This document shows, in pieces, positions 1 through 7,325 of a stretch of 64,000 bases of DNA (within the stretch, counting starts at the first letter, position 1; the number at the start of each line of letters is the position of its first letter). Under the pieces are notes generated by a model. That model was not told where the DNA came from, ran no database searches, and worked only from the letters and a program-made list of their open reading frames with translations. Source of the stretch: Streptomyces mayonensis. GTDB lineage: Bacteria > Actinomycetota > Actinomycetes > Streptomycetales > Streptomycetaceae. The position numbers were made by a program, and so were the translations under genes. The stretch lies in assembly GCF_018982965.1 (NCBI RefSeq), contig NZ_JACBYP010000025.1, forward strand, positions 18,045 to 82,044, written 5' to 3'.

Positions 1-4
1 TTGC

Positions 5-721
5 GTGAAGATCCAGGAGCGTACGGGGGCGGGCGCGGGACGTTCCGCGGCTCCGGCTCAGCCGCCGGTCGGTGACCGGCTTCCCAGTCCTCCTCGCGAG
101 CGCAAACCCGCGCTGGCCGCGCTGGCGGTGCTGCTGATCCTCGTAGGTGCGCTGGGCGCCACCATGCTGGTGCTGCGGGCCGGTGACCGGGTCGAGGTCG
201 TCAAGGTGACGTCGGAGATCCAGGCCGGCGAGTCCGTCGGCAACCATGTCACGTCCGTGATGGTGGCCGCCGACGACAGCATCAACTACATCGAGTGGTC
301 GCAGCTCGGTGCGCTGAAGAAACTCAAGGCCAAGTCCACGATCTTCAAGGACACGGTCGTGATGGGGCAGATGTTCGCCGCCCAGGAGCAGCTCCCCGAG
401 GGCAAGGCCTCCGTGGGCGTCGCCCTGAAGGAGGGGCAGTACCCGGCGGGCATCAAGTCGGGCGACATCGTCGCCGCCTACCGCGTCGGCTCCAGCGGTT
501 CCGGGTCCAGTGGCTCCGCCGACAAGGACACGGGGTCCTCGGCATCCGGCGGCGCGATCGTTCCCGACGCCCGTGTCAACGGCGTCGCGGACGACGGCGA
601 CTCGACCGTGAGCACCGGCAACAAGTCGGTCACGCTCCTGGTGGACGAGGCCGACGCGGCAGCCCTCGCCTCGGCGGCCGCCGCCGGCGAGGTCGCCATC
701 GTGCGCGTTCCCGGCAACTAG
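5..721 (+). CDS. SAF-domain pilus assembly protein (CpaB/RcpC-like)
   Basis: A 238-residue protein with a basic, proline-rich N-terminal tail, one membrane-spanning segment at about residues 38-57, and an extracytoplasmic part that begins with a SAF-like region (EIQAGESV, then a conserved VxMVAADD stretch). CpaB/RcpC proteins are periplasmic or cell-surface parts of Tad pili. Actinobacterial homologues are shorter because there is no outer-membrane secretin to contact. A Ser/Gly-rich low-complexity insert lies at about residues 160-180. It is the first of a chain of Tad genes, with 18 bp to the ParA-like gene. The GTG start is only 5 bp from the window edge, so the true start and promoter cannot be judged. 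The family call rests on the SAF pattern plus context. Confidence 0.75.
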   Translation: MKIQERTGAGAGRSAAPAQPPVGDRLPSPPRERKPALAALAVLLILVGALGATMLVLRAGDRVEVVKVTSEIQAGESVGNHVTSVMVAADDSINYIEWSQLGALKKLKAKSTIFKDTVVMGQMFAAQEQLPEGKASVGVALKEGQYPAGIKSGDIVAAYRVGSSGSGSSGSADKDTGSSASGGAIVPDARVNGVADDGDSTVSTGNKSVTLLVDEADAAALASAAAAGEVAIVRVPGN

Positions 722-739
722 AAGGCGACCGAAGAAGCC

Positions 740-1687
740 ATGGCCCTCATCGCTCTCGCCGCCGACAAGGGTTCCCCCGGCGTCACCACCGCGGCCGTCG
801 CCCTCGCGGCGGTCTGGCCGCGCCGTGTCCTGCTGGCCGAGACCGACCCGGCAGGCGGCGACCTGGTCTACCGGTCCGCCGCCGCGCACGGCGGTCCGCT
901 GAACCCGAACACCGGCATGCTGTCGATCGCCGCCACCGCACGCCGCGGCCTCGTACCCGACCAGCTCTGGGACCACGTGCAGCCGCTCAGCGGCGGCCTG
1001 GAGGTGCTGGTCGGGCTCGGGATCTCCGAGCAGGCCGCCGGTCTCGCGGGGCTGTGGCCCACCCTGGGCCGGGCCTTCGCCTCCCTCGCCGACTCCCCGA
1101 ACGCGCCCGCCGACGTCATAGCCGACTGCGGCCGCGTCAGCGGAGACACCCCGGCCACCGAGCTGTTCCCGCACGCCGCGCTCGTCCTCCTGCTCTCCCG
1201 TACCGAGCCGGAGGCCATCGCCCGTGTACGCGACCGCGCCGCCGCGTTGTCCAACAAGCTGCACGGCGGTCCGAACGGCGCCGTGCGTCCCGGAGCGCCC
1301 GGCATGCCGCTGATCGGCGTCGTCCTGGTCGCCGACACGAACAACGCCGCCAAGCTCTCCGGCCAGGTCAACGACATGCTGGTGCACGCCCAGACCGGTG
1401 CCCGCGTGGTCGGCACGATCGCCGACGACCCGGCCGGCGCGGACCAGCTGGCCGGGCGCAGACGCGGCCGGCTGGAGAAGTCGCTGCTCGTCCGCTCCGC
1501 CCGCAAGGTCGCCTCCGACCTGTACCAGCAGTTCGGCGCCGCCTGGTCCGTACCCAACACCGGGCACGCCGGTTCCAACGCCGGGCCTGTGGGGCACCAG
1601 GGGGCGACGGGCCACACAGGCCCCACCACCGGCTACACCGGCACCGGCACCGGCGGGCCCGGCGGGCACGCGGGGGCCGGTCGATGA
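740..1687 (+). CDS. MinD/ParA-like ATPase of the Tad locus (TadZ/CpaE-like)
   Basis: A 315-residue SIMIBI-type P-loop protein. The N-terminus has a deviant Walker A loop, KGSPGVTT at about residues 10-17. The first signature lysine is present, but the GK[S/T] lysine is valine. ADTDPAGGD-like and IADCGRV motifs follow. TadZ/CpaE proteins are atypical ParA relatives that place the pilus machine at a cell site, and they often have degenerate nucleotide loops. The C-terminal 40 residues are a Gly/Thr/His-rich tail with no predicted fold. Its stop overlaps the tadA start (ATGA), so the two are probably translationally coupled. Whether it hydrolyses ATP is uncertain because of the altered loop. Confidence 0.8.
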   Translation: MALIALAADKGSPGVTTAAVALAAVWPRRVLLAETDPAGGDLVYRSAAAHGGPLNPNTGMLSIAATARRGLVPDQLWDHVQPLSGGLEVLVGLGISEQAAGLAGLWPTLGRAFASLADSPNAPADVIADCGRVSGDTPATELFPHAALVLLLSRTEPEAIARVRDRAAALSNKLHGGPNGAVRPGAPGMPLIGVVLVADTNNAAKLSGQVNDMLVHAQTGARVVGTIADDPAGADQLAGRRRGRLEKSLLVRSARKVASDLYQQFGAAWSVPNTGHAGSNAGPVGHQGATGHTGPTTGYTGTGTGGPGGHAGAGR

Positions 1688-2991
1688 GTGCCGTCGACCA
1701 CTCGCTGGTCAAGCGGTTCCGGCAGGACGCCGGTGACCGCATCTCCGAGCAGCGCCGCCAGGACCAGGTCGCCGGCGTCACGCCGATGTCCACCGAGGAC
1801 GAACGGCACTACGCCCGCGCCGTCATCGCGCAGATACTGGAGGAGTACGCCCGCGCAGAGATCAACGCCGGGCGTACGCCGCTGGACGCGGAGACGGAGG
1901 AGGCGTACGCCGCCGCCGTGCACGCCGCGCTGTTCGGCGTCGGGCGGCTGCAGCCGCTCCTCGACGACCCCGAGGTCGAGAACATCGACATCAACGGCTG
2001 CGACCACGTCTTCGTCGGGTACGCCGACGGGCGCGAGGTGCGCGGTGAGCCGGTCGCCGAGACCGACGAGGAGCTCATCGAGCTGATCCAGATCCTCGGC
2101 GCCTACTCGGGCCTGTCCTCCCGGCCCTTCGACTCCGCCAACCCCCAGCTGGACCTCCGACTGCCGGACGGTTCGCGTCTGTCGGCCGTCATGGACGTCG
2201 CCCGGCGCCCGGCGCTCTCCATCCGCCGCGCCCGCCTGGGCAAGGTCTTCATCTCCGACCTGGTCGGCAACGGCACCCTCACGCCCGAGCTGGGCCACTT
2301 CCTGGCCTGCGCGGTCCGGGCCCGCAAGAACATCATGATCGCGGGCGCCACCAACGCCGGCAAGACGACGCTGCTGCGTGCCCTCGCCAACGAGATCCCC
2401 CCGAACGAACGGCTGATCACCGTCGAGCGGGCGCTGGAACTCGGGCTCGACACCTTCCCCGAACTCCACCCCAACGTCGTGGCGTTCGAGGAACGGCTGC
2501 CCAACTCCGAGGGGCAGGGCACCATCAGCATGGCGGAACTGGTCCGCCGGTCCCTCCGTATGAACCCCTCCCGCGTCATCGTGGGTGAGGTCCTCGGCGA
2601 CGAGATCGTGACCATGCTGAACGCGATGTCGCAGGGCAACGACGGCTCGCTCTCCACGATCCACGCCAACAGCTCGCACGAGGTCTTCAACCGCATCTCC
2701 ACGTACGCCCTCCAGGCCACGGAGCGGCTGCCCATCGAGGCCAGCCAGATGCTGGTGGCCGGCGCCGTGAACTTCGTCGTCTTCGTGCAGCGGCGCAACA
2801 ACTTCCAGAGCGGCGGCACCCTCCAGCGCATGGTCACCTCGGTCCGCGAGGTCAACGGCGTCGACGGCAGGGTGCTGTCCAGCGAGGTCTTCGCCGAGAC
2901 ACCCGACGGCCAGGTCGTGCCGCACGCCCCCATCGCCTGCCTGGAGGAACTCATCGCCTACGGCTACCGGCCCAACGGAACCTGGGGGTGA
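1684..2991 (+). CDS. tadA: Tad secretion ATPase CpaF/TadA
   Basis: A 435-residue cytoplasmic type II/IV secretion ATPase that powers pilus assembly. The N-terminal domain (about residues 60-200) has the CpaF pattern of LQPLLDDPEVENIDING and LRLPDGSRLS. The Walker A motif AGATNAGKTT lies at about residues 219-228, an Asp/His-box-like ITVERALEL follows, and the Walker B-type motif RMNPSRVIVGEV is near 300. The usual start is the ATG overlapping the previous stop; reading further upstream is open but is out-of-frame shadow of the ParA gene. Length and motif spacing match functional CpaF. The downstream tadB overlaps by GTGA, so the three genes form one translation-coupled block. Confidence 0.95.
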   Translation: MSAVDHSLVKRFRQDAGDRISEQRRQDQVAGVTPMSTEDERHYARAVIAQILEEYARAEINAGRTPLDAETEEAYAAAVHAALFGVGRLQPLLDDPEVENIDINGCDHVFVGYADGREVRGEPVAETDEELIELIQILGAYSGLSSRPFDSANPQLDLRLPDGSRLSAVMDVARRPALSIRRARLGKVFISDLVGNGTLTPELGHFLACAVRARKNIMIAGATNAGKTTLLRALANEIPPNERLITVERALELGLDTFPELHPNVVAFEERLPNSEGQGTISMAELVRRSLRMNPSRVIVGEVLGDEIVTMLNAMSQGNDGSLSTIHANSSHEVFNRISTYALQATERLPIEASQMLVAGAVNFVVFVQRRNNFQSGGTLQRMVTSVREVNGVDGRVLSSEVFAETPDGQVVPHAPIACLEELIAYGYRPNGTWG

Positions 2992-4091
2992 GGGACGTGA
3001 CCACAGCCACCACGGATGCGACCGCGCACGCCACCGACGTGCCGCTCGCGGCGCTGGACTCGTTCGGCTCGCTCGGGTCGATGGGCGGCCTGTTCTCCTC
3101 CACGGTGCTGTACGCGCTCGGCTGCGGTGTCGCCGTCGGCGGCGGCCTCGCGCTGCTGCTGGTCGCCGTACGCGGGCTGCCGGCCAAGCCCGAGCACGAG
3201 AGGCGGCAGGCGAGCGAGCGCGTCAACGAGCTGATCCGCTGGGCGGGGCGGCGCGGATCAGCCGCCGCCATCGTCGGGCTCGTCGTCCTGCTCCTCACCC
3301 GCTGGGCGGTGCTCGGCATCGCCGCCGGCATCCTCGTCTTCTTCTGGGACCGTCTCTTCGGCGGCGCCTCCGAGGAACGCGCCGCCATGAAGCGGGTGGA
3401 GGCCCTCGCCTCCTGGACGGAGTCACTGCGCGACACCATCGCGGGCGCGGTCGGCCTCGAGCAGGCCATCCCCGCCTCGGCCCGTGCCGCCGCCCCGGTG
3501 CTGCGCCCGCACCTGGACGCCCTGGTCGACCGGCTGCGCTCGCGCACCCCGCTGCCCGAGGCGCTCCAGCACCTCGCCGACGAGATCGACGACGCGTCCG
3601 CCGACATCATCGTCGCCGCGCTCATCCTCAACGCGCGCCTGCGCGGCCCCGGTCTGCGGCAGGTGCTCGGCGCGCTCGCCAAGTCGGCGCGCGAGGAGGT
3701 CGACATGCGCCAGCGCGTGATGGCGCAGCGCGCCTCGACGCGCCGGTCCGTGCAGATCGTGGTGGCGGTGTCGGTGCTGTTCGTCCTCGGCCTGTCCATC
3801 TTCAACCGCGACTTCGTCGAGCCGTACGGCTCACCCGTCGGGCAGCTCGTACTGGCCTGCGTGTGCGGGCTGTTCGCGCTCGGCTTCTGGTGGCTGCGCA
3901 AGCTGTCGACCATCGAGACGCCGGAGCGCTTCCTGGTCCGGGACGGCACCGACGTCCAGTTCGTACGCCCGCGCACGCCGGGTCAGCCGGGACAGCCGGG
4001 TCAGCAGAGTCAGCCGGGTCAGCCCGTACAACGCCTGCCGCAACCGTCCCAGCAGCCGTCGGCGTCTGGGAACGAGGGGGTACGACGATGA
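2988..4091 (+). CDS. tadB: Tad inner-membrane platform protein TadB
   Basis: A 367-residue integral membrane protein with TM segments near residues 38-62 and 85-118, a cytoplasmic T2SF/GspF-type domain at about 125-250 (including LEQAIPASARAAAPVL), and two further TM helices at about 255-315. TadB and TadC form the membrane platform that works with the CpaF ATPase. The C-terminal 50 residues are a Gln/Pro/Gly-rich tail encoded by an imperfect 9-12 bp repeat. The GTG start overlaps the tadA stop; an alternative in-frame GTG lies 9 bp later. The stop overlaps the tadC ATG. Confidence 0.88.
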   Translation: MRDVTTATTDATAHATDVPLAALDSFGSLGSMGGLFSSTVLYALGCGVAVGGGLALLLVAVRGLPAKPEHERRQASERVNELIRWAGRRGSAAAIVGLVVLLLTRWAVLGIAAGILVFFWDRLFGGASEERAAMKRVEALASWTESLRDTIAGAVGLEQAIPASARAAAPVLRPHLDALVDRLRSRTPLPEALQHLADEIDDASADIIVAALILNARLRGPGLRQVLGALAKSAREEVDMRQRVMAQRASTRRSVQIVVAVSVLFVLGLSIFNRDFVEPYGSPVGQLVLACVCGLFALGFWWLRKLSTIETPERFLVRDGTDVQFVRPRTPGQPGQPGQQSQPGQPVQRLPQPSQQPSASGNEGVRR

Positions 4092-5008
4092 ACCTGACCA
4101 TGCCGGTCCTGGTGGGCGCCGTCCTCGGCCTGGGCATCTACGCCCTGGTCCGCGCCCTGATGCCGAGCAGACGCAGCTCGATCCAGCAGGTCGCCCGCAT
4201 CGACGCGATGCGGGCGCGCGGGGCGGCGTACGAGTCGTCCCGTGTCGCGCAGGACACCGGCCGCCTCGGCTCACTGCGCGCCCAGGTCGGCGCGCGCGTC
4301 GCCGAGTTGTACCTGCAGCAGGGCTGGGAGCAGCGCTCGCTGCGCGCGGACCTGGCGGTCCTTGACCGCAGCTGGGAGAAGTTCCTGGCGACGAAGGCGC
4401 TGCTGGCCGTGGGCGGGTTGTTCTTCGGCCCGTTCCTGTTCGCGATCGTGTGGACGCTGGGCTTCGGCGACAGCCCGGTCATCCCGGTCTGGCTGGCCCT
4501 GCTCTGCGCCGCGCTGTTCTTCTTCCTGCCCGACCTGGAGGTACGCCGGGACGCCGCCGAGAAGCGCCGTGACCTGCGGCGCGTCATCGGGGCGTACCTG
4601 GACCTGGTGTCCATGAGCCTGGCCGGCGGCCGCGGTCTGCCGGAGGCGCTGATGGCGGCTGCGGAGGTGTCGGACGGCTGGGCGACCCACCGGATTCGCA
4701 ACGCCCTCGCCGACGCGCGCATCACCGGTATCAGCCAGTGGCAGGCGCTCGGTCAGCTCGGCGAGGAACTGGGCGTGGAGGAACTCAAGGACCTCTCCGC
4801 CTCGCTCGCCCTGGTGGCGGACGACGGCGCCAAGGTCCGCGAGTCCCTCTCGTCCCGCGCCGAGACCATGCGCCACCGCGAACTGGCCGAGATCGAGGGC
4901 AGCGCCGGCGAGAAGTCGCAGTCGATGCTCGTGGCCCAGCTCCTGCTGTGCGCCGGGTTCCTGGTGTTCCTGATCTACCCGGCGGCGATGCGGGTGTTTC
5001 AGGTGTGA
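4088..5008 (+). CDS. tadC: Tad inner-membrane platform protein TadC
   Basis: A 306-residue membrane protein with an N-terminal TM at residues 4-20, two TM segments around 100-140, and a GspF/T2SF domain at about 165-275 containing YLDLVSMSLAGGRGLPEAL, a typical TadC signature. A last TM helix sits at the extreme C-terminus (LLLCAGFLVFLIYPAAM). It is the second half of the TadB/TadC platform. The start is the ATG overlapping the tadB stop (ATGA). The longer upstream open frame is only a tadB shadow. A 114-bp gap with direct repeats separates it from the pilin gene. Confidence 0.9.
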   Translation: MNLTMPVLVGAVLGLGIYALVRALMPSRRSSIQQVARIDAMRARGAAYESSRVAQDTGRLGSLRAQVGARVAELYLQQGWEQRSLRADLAVLDRSWEKFLATKALLAVGGLFFGPFLFAIVWTLGFGDSPVIPVWLALLCAALFFFLPDLEVRRDAAEKRRDLRRVIGAYLDLVSMSLAGGRGLPEALMAAAEVSDGWATHRIRNALADARITGISQWQALGQLGEELGVEELKDLSASLALVADDGAKVRESLSSRAETMRHRELAEIEGSAGEKSQSMLVAQLLLCAGFLVFLIYPAAMRVFQV

Positions 5009-5040
5009 CGCAGCTTCCCGCGCGTTCCGCGCTTCGCTTC

Positions 5041-5078
5041 ATTCGGTCAGCAGATCCGAGATTCGGTTAGCAGATCCG
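5041..5078 (+). repeat. Tandem direct repeat upstream of the pilin gene
   Basis: Two 18-bp copies, ATTCGGTCAGCAGATCCG at 5041-5058 and the same with one change (C to T) at 5061-5078, set 20 bp apart. They lie in the only sizeable gap of the tad block, 45 bp before the pilin start. This is an operator-like arrangement on two helical turns, although a simple duplication is possible. Confidence 0.7.
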
Positions 5079-5122
5079 GGCCGCTTCGCCCCCACAACCG
5101 ACACGAGAGGACAGAACCCGCC

Positions 5123-5383
5123 ATGAACGGACGGAACTTCCGCACCGGCACCACGGGCATCGTGCCCGTCGACTTCCTGATCACCTTCCTGCGCGCCCGC
5201 GTGGACCGCGCCCGCTCCGGCGAACTGGACCGCGGCGCCTCCGCGGTCGAGTGGGTCATCATCTCCGCGGTCGTCGTCGCGATCGTCGGTGTCGTGGCCG
5301 CCATCATCAACGCCGCGCTCAGCGACGGCGCCAACAAGGTCGGCGACTGCATCAAGGGCGCGGACGCGGGCAAGACCTGCTGA
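5123..5383 (+). CDS. Flp-family pilin subunit
   Basis: An 86-residue small pilin-like protein. The N-terminal 38 residues are a basic leader, followed by the prepilin-peptidase site G38|ASAVE, which puts Glu at +5 of the mature protein. One hydrophobic helix follows (about 44-66) and a short C-terminal region carries two cysteines (GDCIKGADAGKTC) that could form a disulfide. The mature peptide of about 48 residues fits Flp pilins. It is the likely main fibre subunit. The ATG start has GAGAGGA 12 bp upstream. The prepilin peptidase encoded at 24 kb is the expected processing enzyme. The leader is long for a Flp pilin, which is common in actinomycetes. Confidence 0.88.
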   Translation: MNGRNFRTGTTGIVPVDFLITFLRARVDRARSGELDRGASAVEWVIISAVVVAIVGVVAAIINAALSDGANKVGDCIKGADAGKTC

Positions 5384-5417
5384 CCAGCCGCTGTACGGGG
5401 CTGACGGGGACGAGGAC

Positions 5418-5921
5418 GTGACGGAACCGACGGGGACGAGGACGGGGATGCCGGCTGCTGTGCGCGGTGTCCTCGGACGGGTGCGCCGAAGAGTGGACGC
5501 GGCGCGGGAGGCCGCGGCCACCCGCGGCGACGACTCGGGCATGACCGCGATCGAGTTCGTGCTGCTCACCCCGGTGCTGTTCTTCATGATCTTCGCGACG
5601 GTGCAGTTCGGTCTGTACTTCTTCGCCGACCACGTGGCCCAGGCCGCGGCCCAGGCGGGCGCACGCAAGGCCCGCGCGACGGCCGACGCCCAGCCCGGCG
5701 GCTGGCGCGGCGAGGCCAACGACGTGGTCGACAGCTACATCCGGCAGCTCGGCCCGCAACTGGTCCTCTCCCCGGACGTGAAGACCCTGCAGCCGGAGCA
5801 GGACACGGTCGGCGTGGAGATCACGGCCCGCATCCCGACCGTCTTCCCCGGCCTGGACCTGACGGTGCACGCCCAGTCGACGGGCCCGGTGGAGCGCTTC
5901 GTGCCGGAGGGGCAGAACTAG
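5418..5921 (+). CDS. TadE-like pseudopilin (first copy)
   Basis: A 167-residue minor pilin-like protein from the GTG start. An ATG 30 bp later (5448) is an alternative start, giving 157 residues. After an arginine-rich leader comes a prepilin cleavage motif G|MTAIE, with Glu at mature position 5, then a TM helix VLLTPVLFFMIFATVQFGLYFF and a TadE signature with alternating alanines (AQAAAQAGARKARA). The C-terminal half is an extracytoplasmic beta-rich domain. TadE/F/G proteins are minor pseudopilins needed for Tad fibre formation. It sits 1 bp from the next gene. Confidence 0.85.
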   Translation: MTEPTGTRTGMPAAVRGVLGRVRRRVDAAREAAATRGDDSGMTAIEFVLLTPVLFFMIFATVQFGLYFFADHVAQAAAQAGARKARATADAQPGGWRGEANDVVDSYIRQLGPQLVLSPDVKTLQPEQDTVGVEITARIPTVFPGLDLTVHAQSTGPVERFVPEGQN

Positions 5922-6407
5922 ATGAACGCAGCCCCCGCGCACAGGCCCGCGCACAGGCCCGCGGACAGGAGCCGGCACCGCCCGGCGCCCGCGCACAGGA
6001 GCCGGCACCGCCCGGGTGACGACGACGGCCTGTCCACCGTCGAGGTGGTCATCCTGGCCCCCGTCATGATCCTCTTCATCCTCGTCCTGGTGGCCTTCGG
6101 CCAGCTGGTCGACGGCCGCGGCGCACTCGACGGCGCCGCCAGGGACGCGGCACGCGCGGGCTCCATCCAGAAGAACCACGGCACGGCGATCGCGGAGGCG
6201 AGGAAGGCCGCCGAGGCCGACCTGGCGGACGTCTGCTCCGGCCCGGTCTCGGTCGTCCAGAAGAGCGCCGGCTTCGAACCGGACACCCTCTTCACCGTCG
6301 AGGTGAGCTGCGAGATACGCGGCCTGGCCACCATCGGCCTCAACATCCCCACCACCCTGTCGGCGACCTTCAGTTCCCCGCTGGACCCGTACCGGAGGAC
6401 GGCGTGA
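5922..6407 (+). CDS. TadE-like pseudopilin (second copy)
   Basis: A 161-residue protein with an unusual His/Arg/Pro-rich leader (residues 1-33), the cleavage motif G36|LSTVE with Glu at +5, and a TM helix VVILAPVMILFILVLVAFG. The TadE-type region DGAARDAARAGSIQ is followed by a small extracellular domain with two cysteines. The leader is encoded by two 21-bp direct repeats (5965-5985 and 5995-6015, period 30 bp) and shorter related units. It starts immediately after the previous stop and overlaps the next gene by ATGA-type coupling. Its role is probably minor pilin or tip component. Confidence 0.85.
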   Translation: MNAAPAHRPAHRPADRSRHRPAPAHRSRHRPGDDDGLSTVEVVILAPVMILFILVLVAFGQLVDGRGALDGAARDAARAGSIQKNHGTAIAEARKAAEADLADVCSGPVSVVQKSAGFEPDTLFTVEVSCEIRGLATIGLNIPTTLSATFSSPLDPYRRTA

Positions 6408-6919
6408 GAACTCCCGTACCCGTCGCGAGAACGGCCGTGTCCGACGTGCGCACGCTCGTACCCGAGTGGCTCGCGCGCCCGCTCGCCCGCAGGCGCGCGC
6501 ACCTGGACGACCGCGGTTCGGGCGCCGGCGCGGTCATCGTCTTCGCCCTGGTCTTCCTCTCCCTCTCGGCCTTCGTCATCGACGGCGGCATGTCCATCTC
6601 CAAGCGCGAACGCGCCGCCGACATCGCCGAGCAGGCCGCCCGCTACGCCGCCCAGGACATCGACCGCGAGGCCCTCTACGACGACGTCGGCGGCCCCGCC
6701 CCCATCAACTACGGGAACTGCGACGCCCGGGTGAAGGCCTTCGCCGCCGAGATGGACATGACCGGCGCCGACATCGCCGCGACCCACTGCGTCGCGGCCG
6801 ACGCGGCCCAGGTGGAGGTCGAGGTCCAGCTCACGTACTCCCCGGTCTTCACCGGCATGTTCTACGGCGGCGACGTGGTGGTCCACGGCCAGGCGGTGGC
6901 GGAGAACGAGGTGGGCTGA
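6404..6919 (+). CDS. TadG-like pilus assembly protein
   Basis: A 171-residue protein with a basic leader, DRGSGAGAVIVF at about residues 37-47, and a TM helix to about residue 60. It then has the TadG signature VIDGGMSISKRERAADIAEQAARYAAQDID, broken here only by small changes. Unlike its two upstream relatives, the position equivalent to mature Glu+5 is not glutamate, so it may not be processed as a prepilin. It ends the tad block. An 82-bp gap with two GCGAGAGCAGGGAAG repeats separates it from the WXG-like gene set. Translation is probably coupled to the previous gene. Confidence 0.8.
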   Translation: MRTPVPVARTAVSDVRTLVPEWLARPLARRRAHLDDRGSGAGAVIVFALVFLSLSAFVIDGGMSISKRERAADIAEQAARYAAQDIDREALYDDVGGPAPINYGNCDARVKAFAAEMDMTGADIAATHCVAADAAQVEVEVQLTYSPVFTGMFYGGDVVVHGQAVAENEVG

Positions 6920-7001
6920 GCCCCGGGGACGGGCAGGGCGAGCGAGAGCAGGGAAGAGCGAGAGCAGGGAAGCAGGCAAGGGCCAGAAGGAGGACGCGGT
7001 C

Positions 7002-7325
7002 ATGGGGGACCAGGAAGCCGACATAGACCGGATCCGGGAGAGCGCGCGGGCGCTGAAACGCATCCGGGGCACCTTCGCGGAGCGGGCGAACCCGGCCGAG
7101 GGGTACGGCGTCGGCGAGATCGGGTCGCAGAAGATCCTCGACGCCTTCGACACGTTCGGCAGCAACTGGAAGATCCACCGCCGGCAGCTGACGGACGAGC
7201 TGGAGAAGCTGCACGGAATCACCAAGGCCGCGGCGGACTCGTACGACAAGATCGACCACGAACTCGCCGAAGCGCTCAGACGCGCGGACGAGAAGGGCAA
7301 GTCCGGGAAGGGCGGCGGCAAGTGA
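7002..7325 (+). CDS. WXG100-like small helical protein
   Basis: A 107-residue acidic/basic protein predicted to be two helices around the turn FGSNWKIHR, ending in a Gly/Lys tail (GKSGKGGGK). Length, lack of a signal peptide and the central W-containing turn suggest the WXG100/ESAT-6 superfamily, but the strict W-x-G is absent (W-K-I). It resembles the protein encoded on the other strand at 11975-12319, which has F-E-S-N-W-E-D-G at the same place and the same GKGG tail. The next gene overlaps by 4 bp. WXG proteins are usually secreted, or are partners of secreted proteins, by type VII systems; no EccC ATPase is encoded here. Confidence 0.6.
   Translation: MGDQEADIDRIRESARALKRIRGTFAERANPAEGYGVGEIGSQKILDAFDTFGSNWKIHRRQLTDELEKLHGITKAAADSYDKIDHELAEALRRADEKGKSGKGGGK

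Noticed and set aside
295..1683. Long open frame upstream of tadA in the same frame
   Set aside because: Arg/Gly/Pro-only composition is a shadow of the SAF and ParA-like genes; the tadA homology begins at the ATG at 1684.
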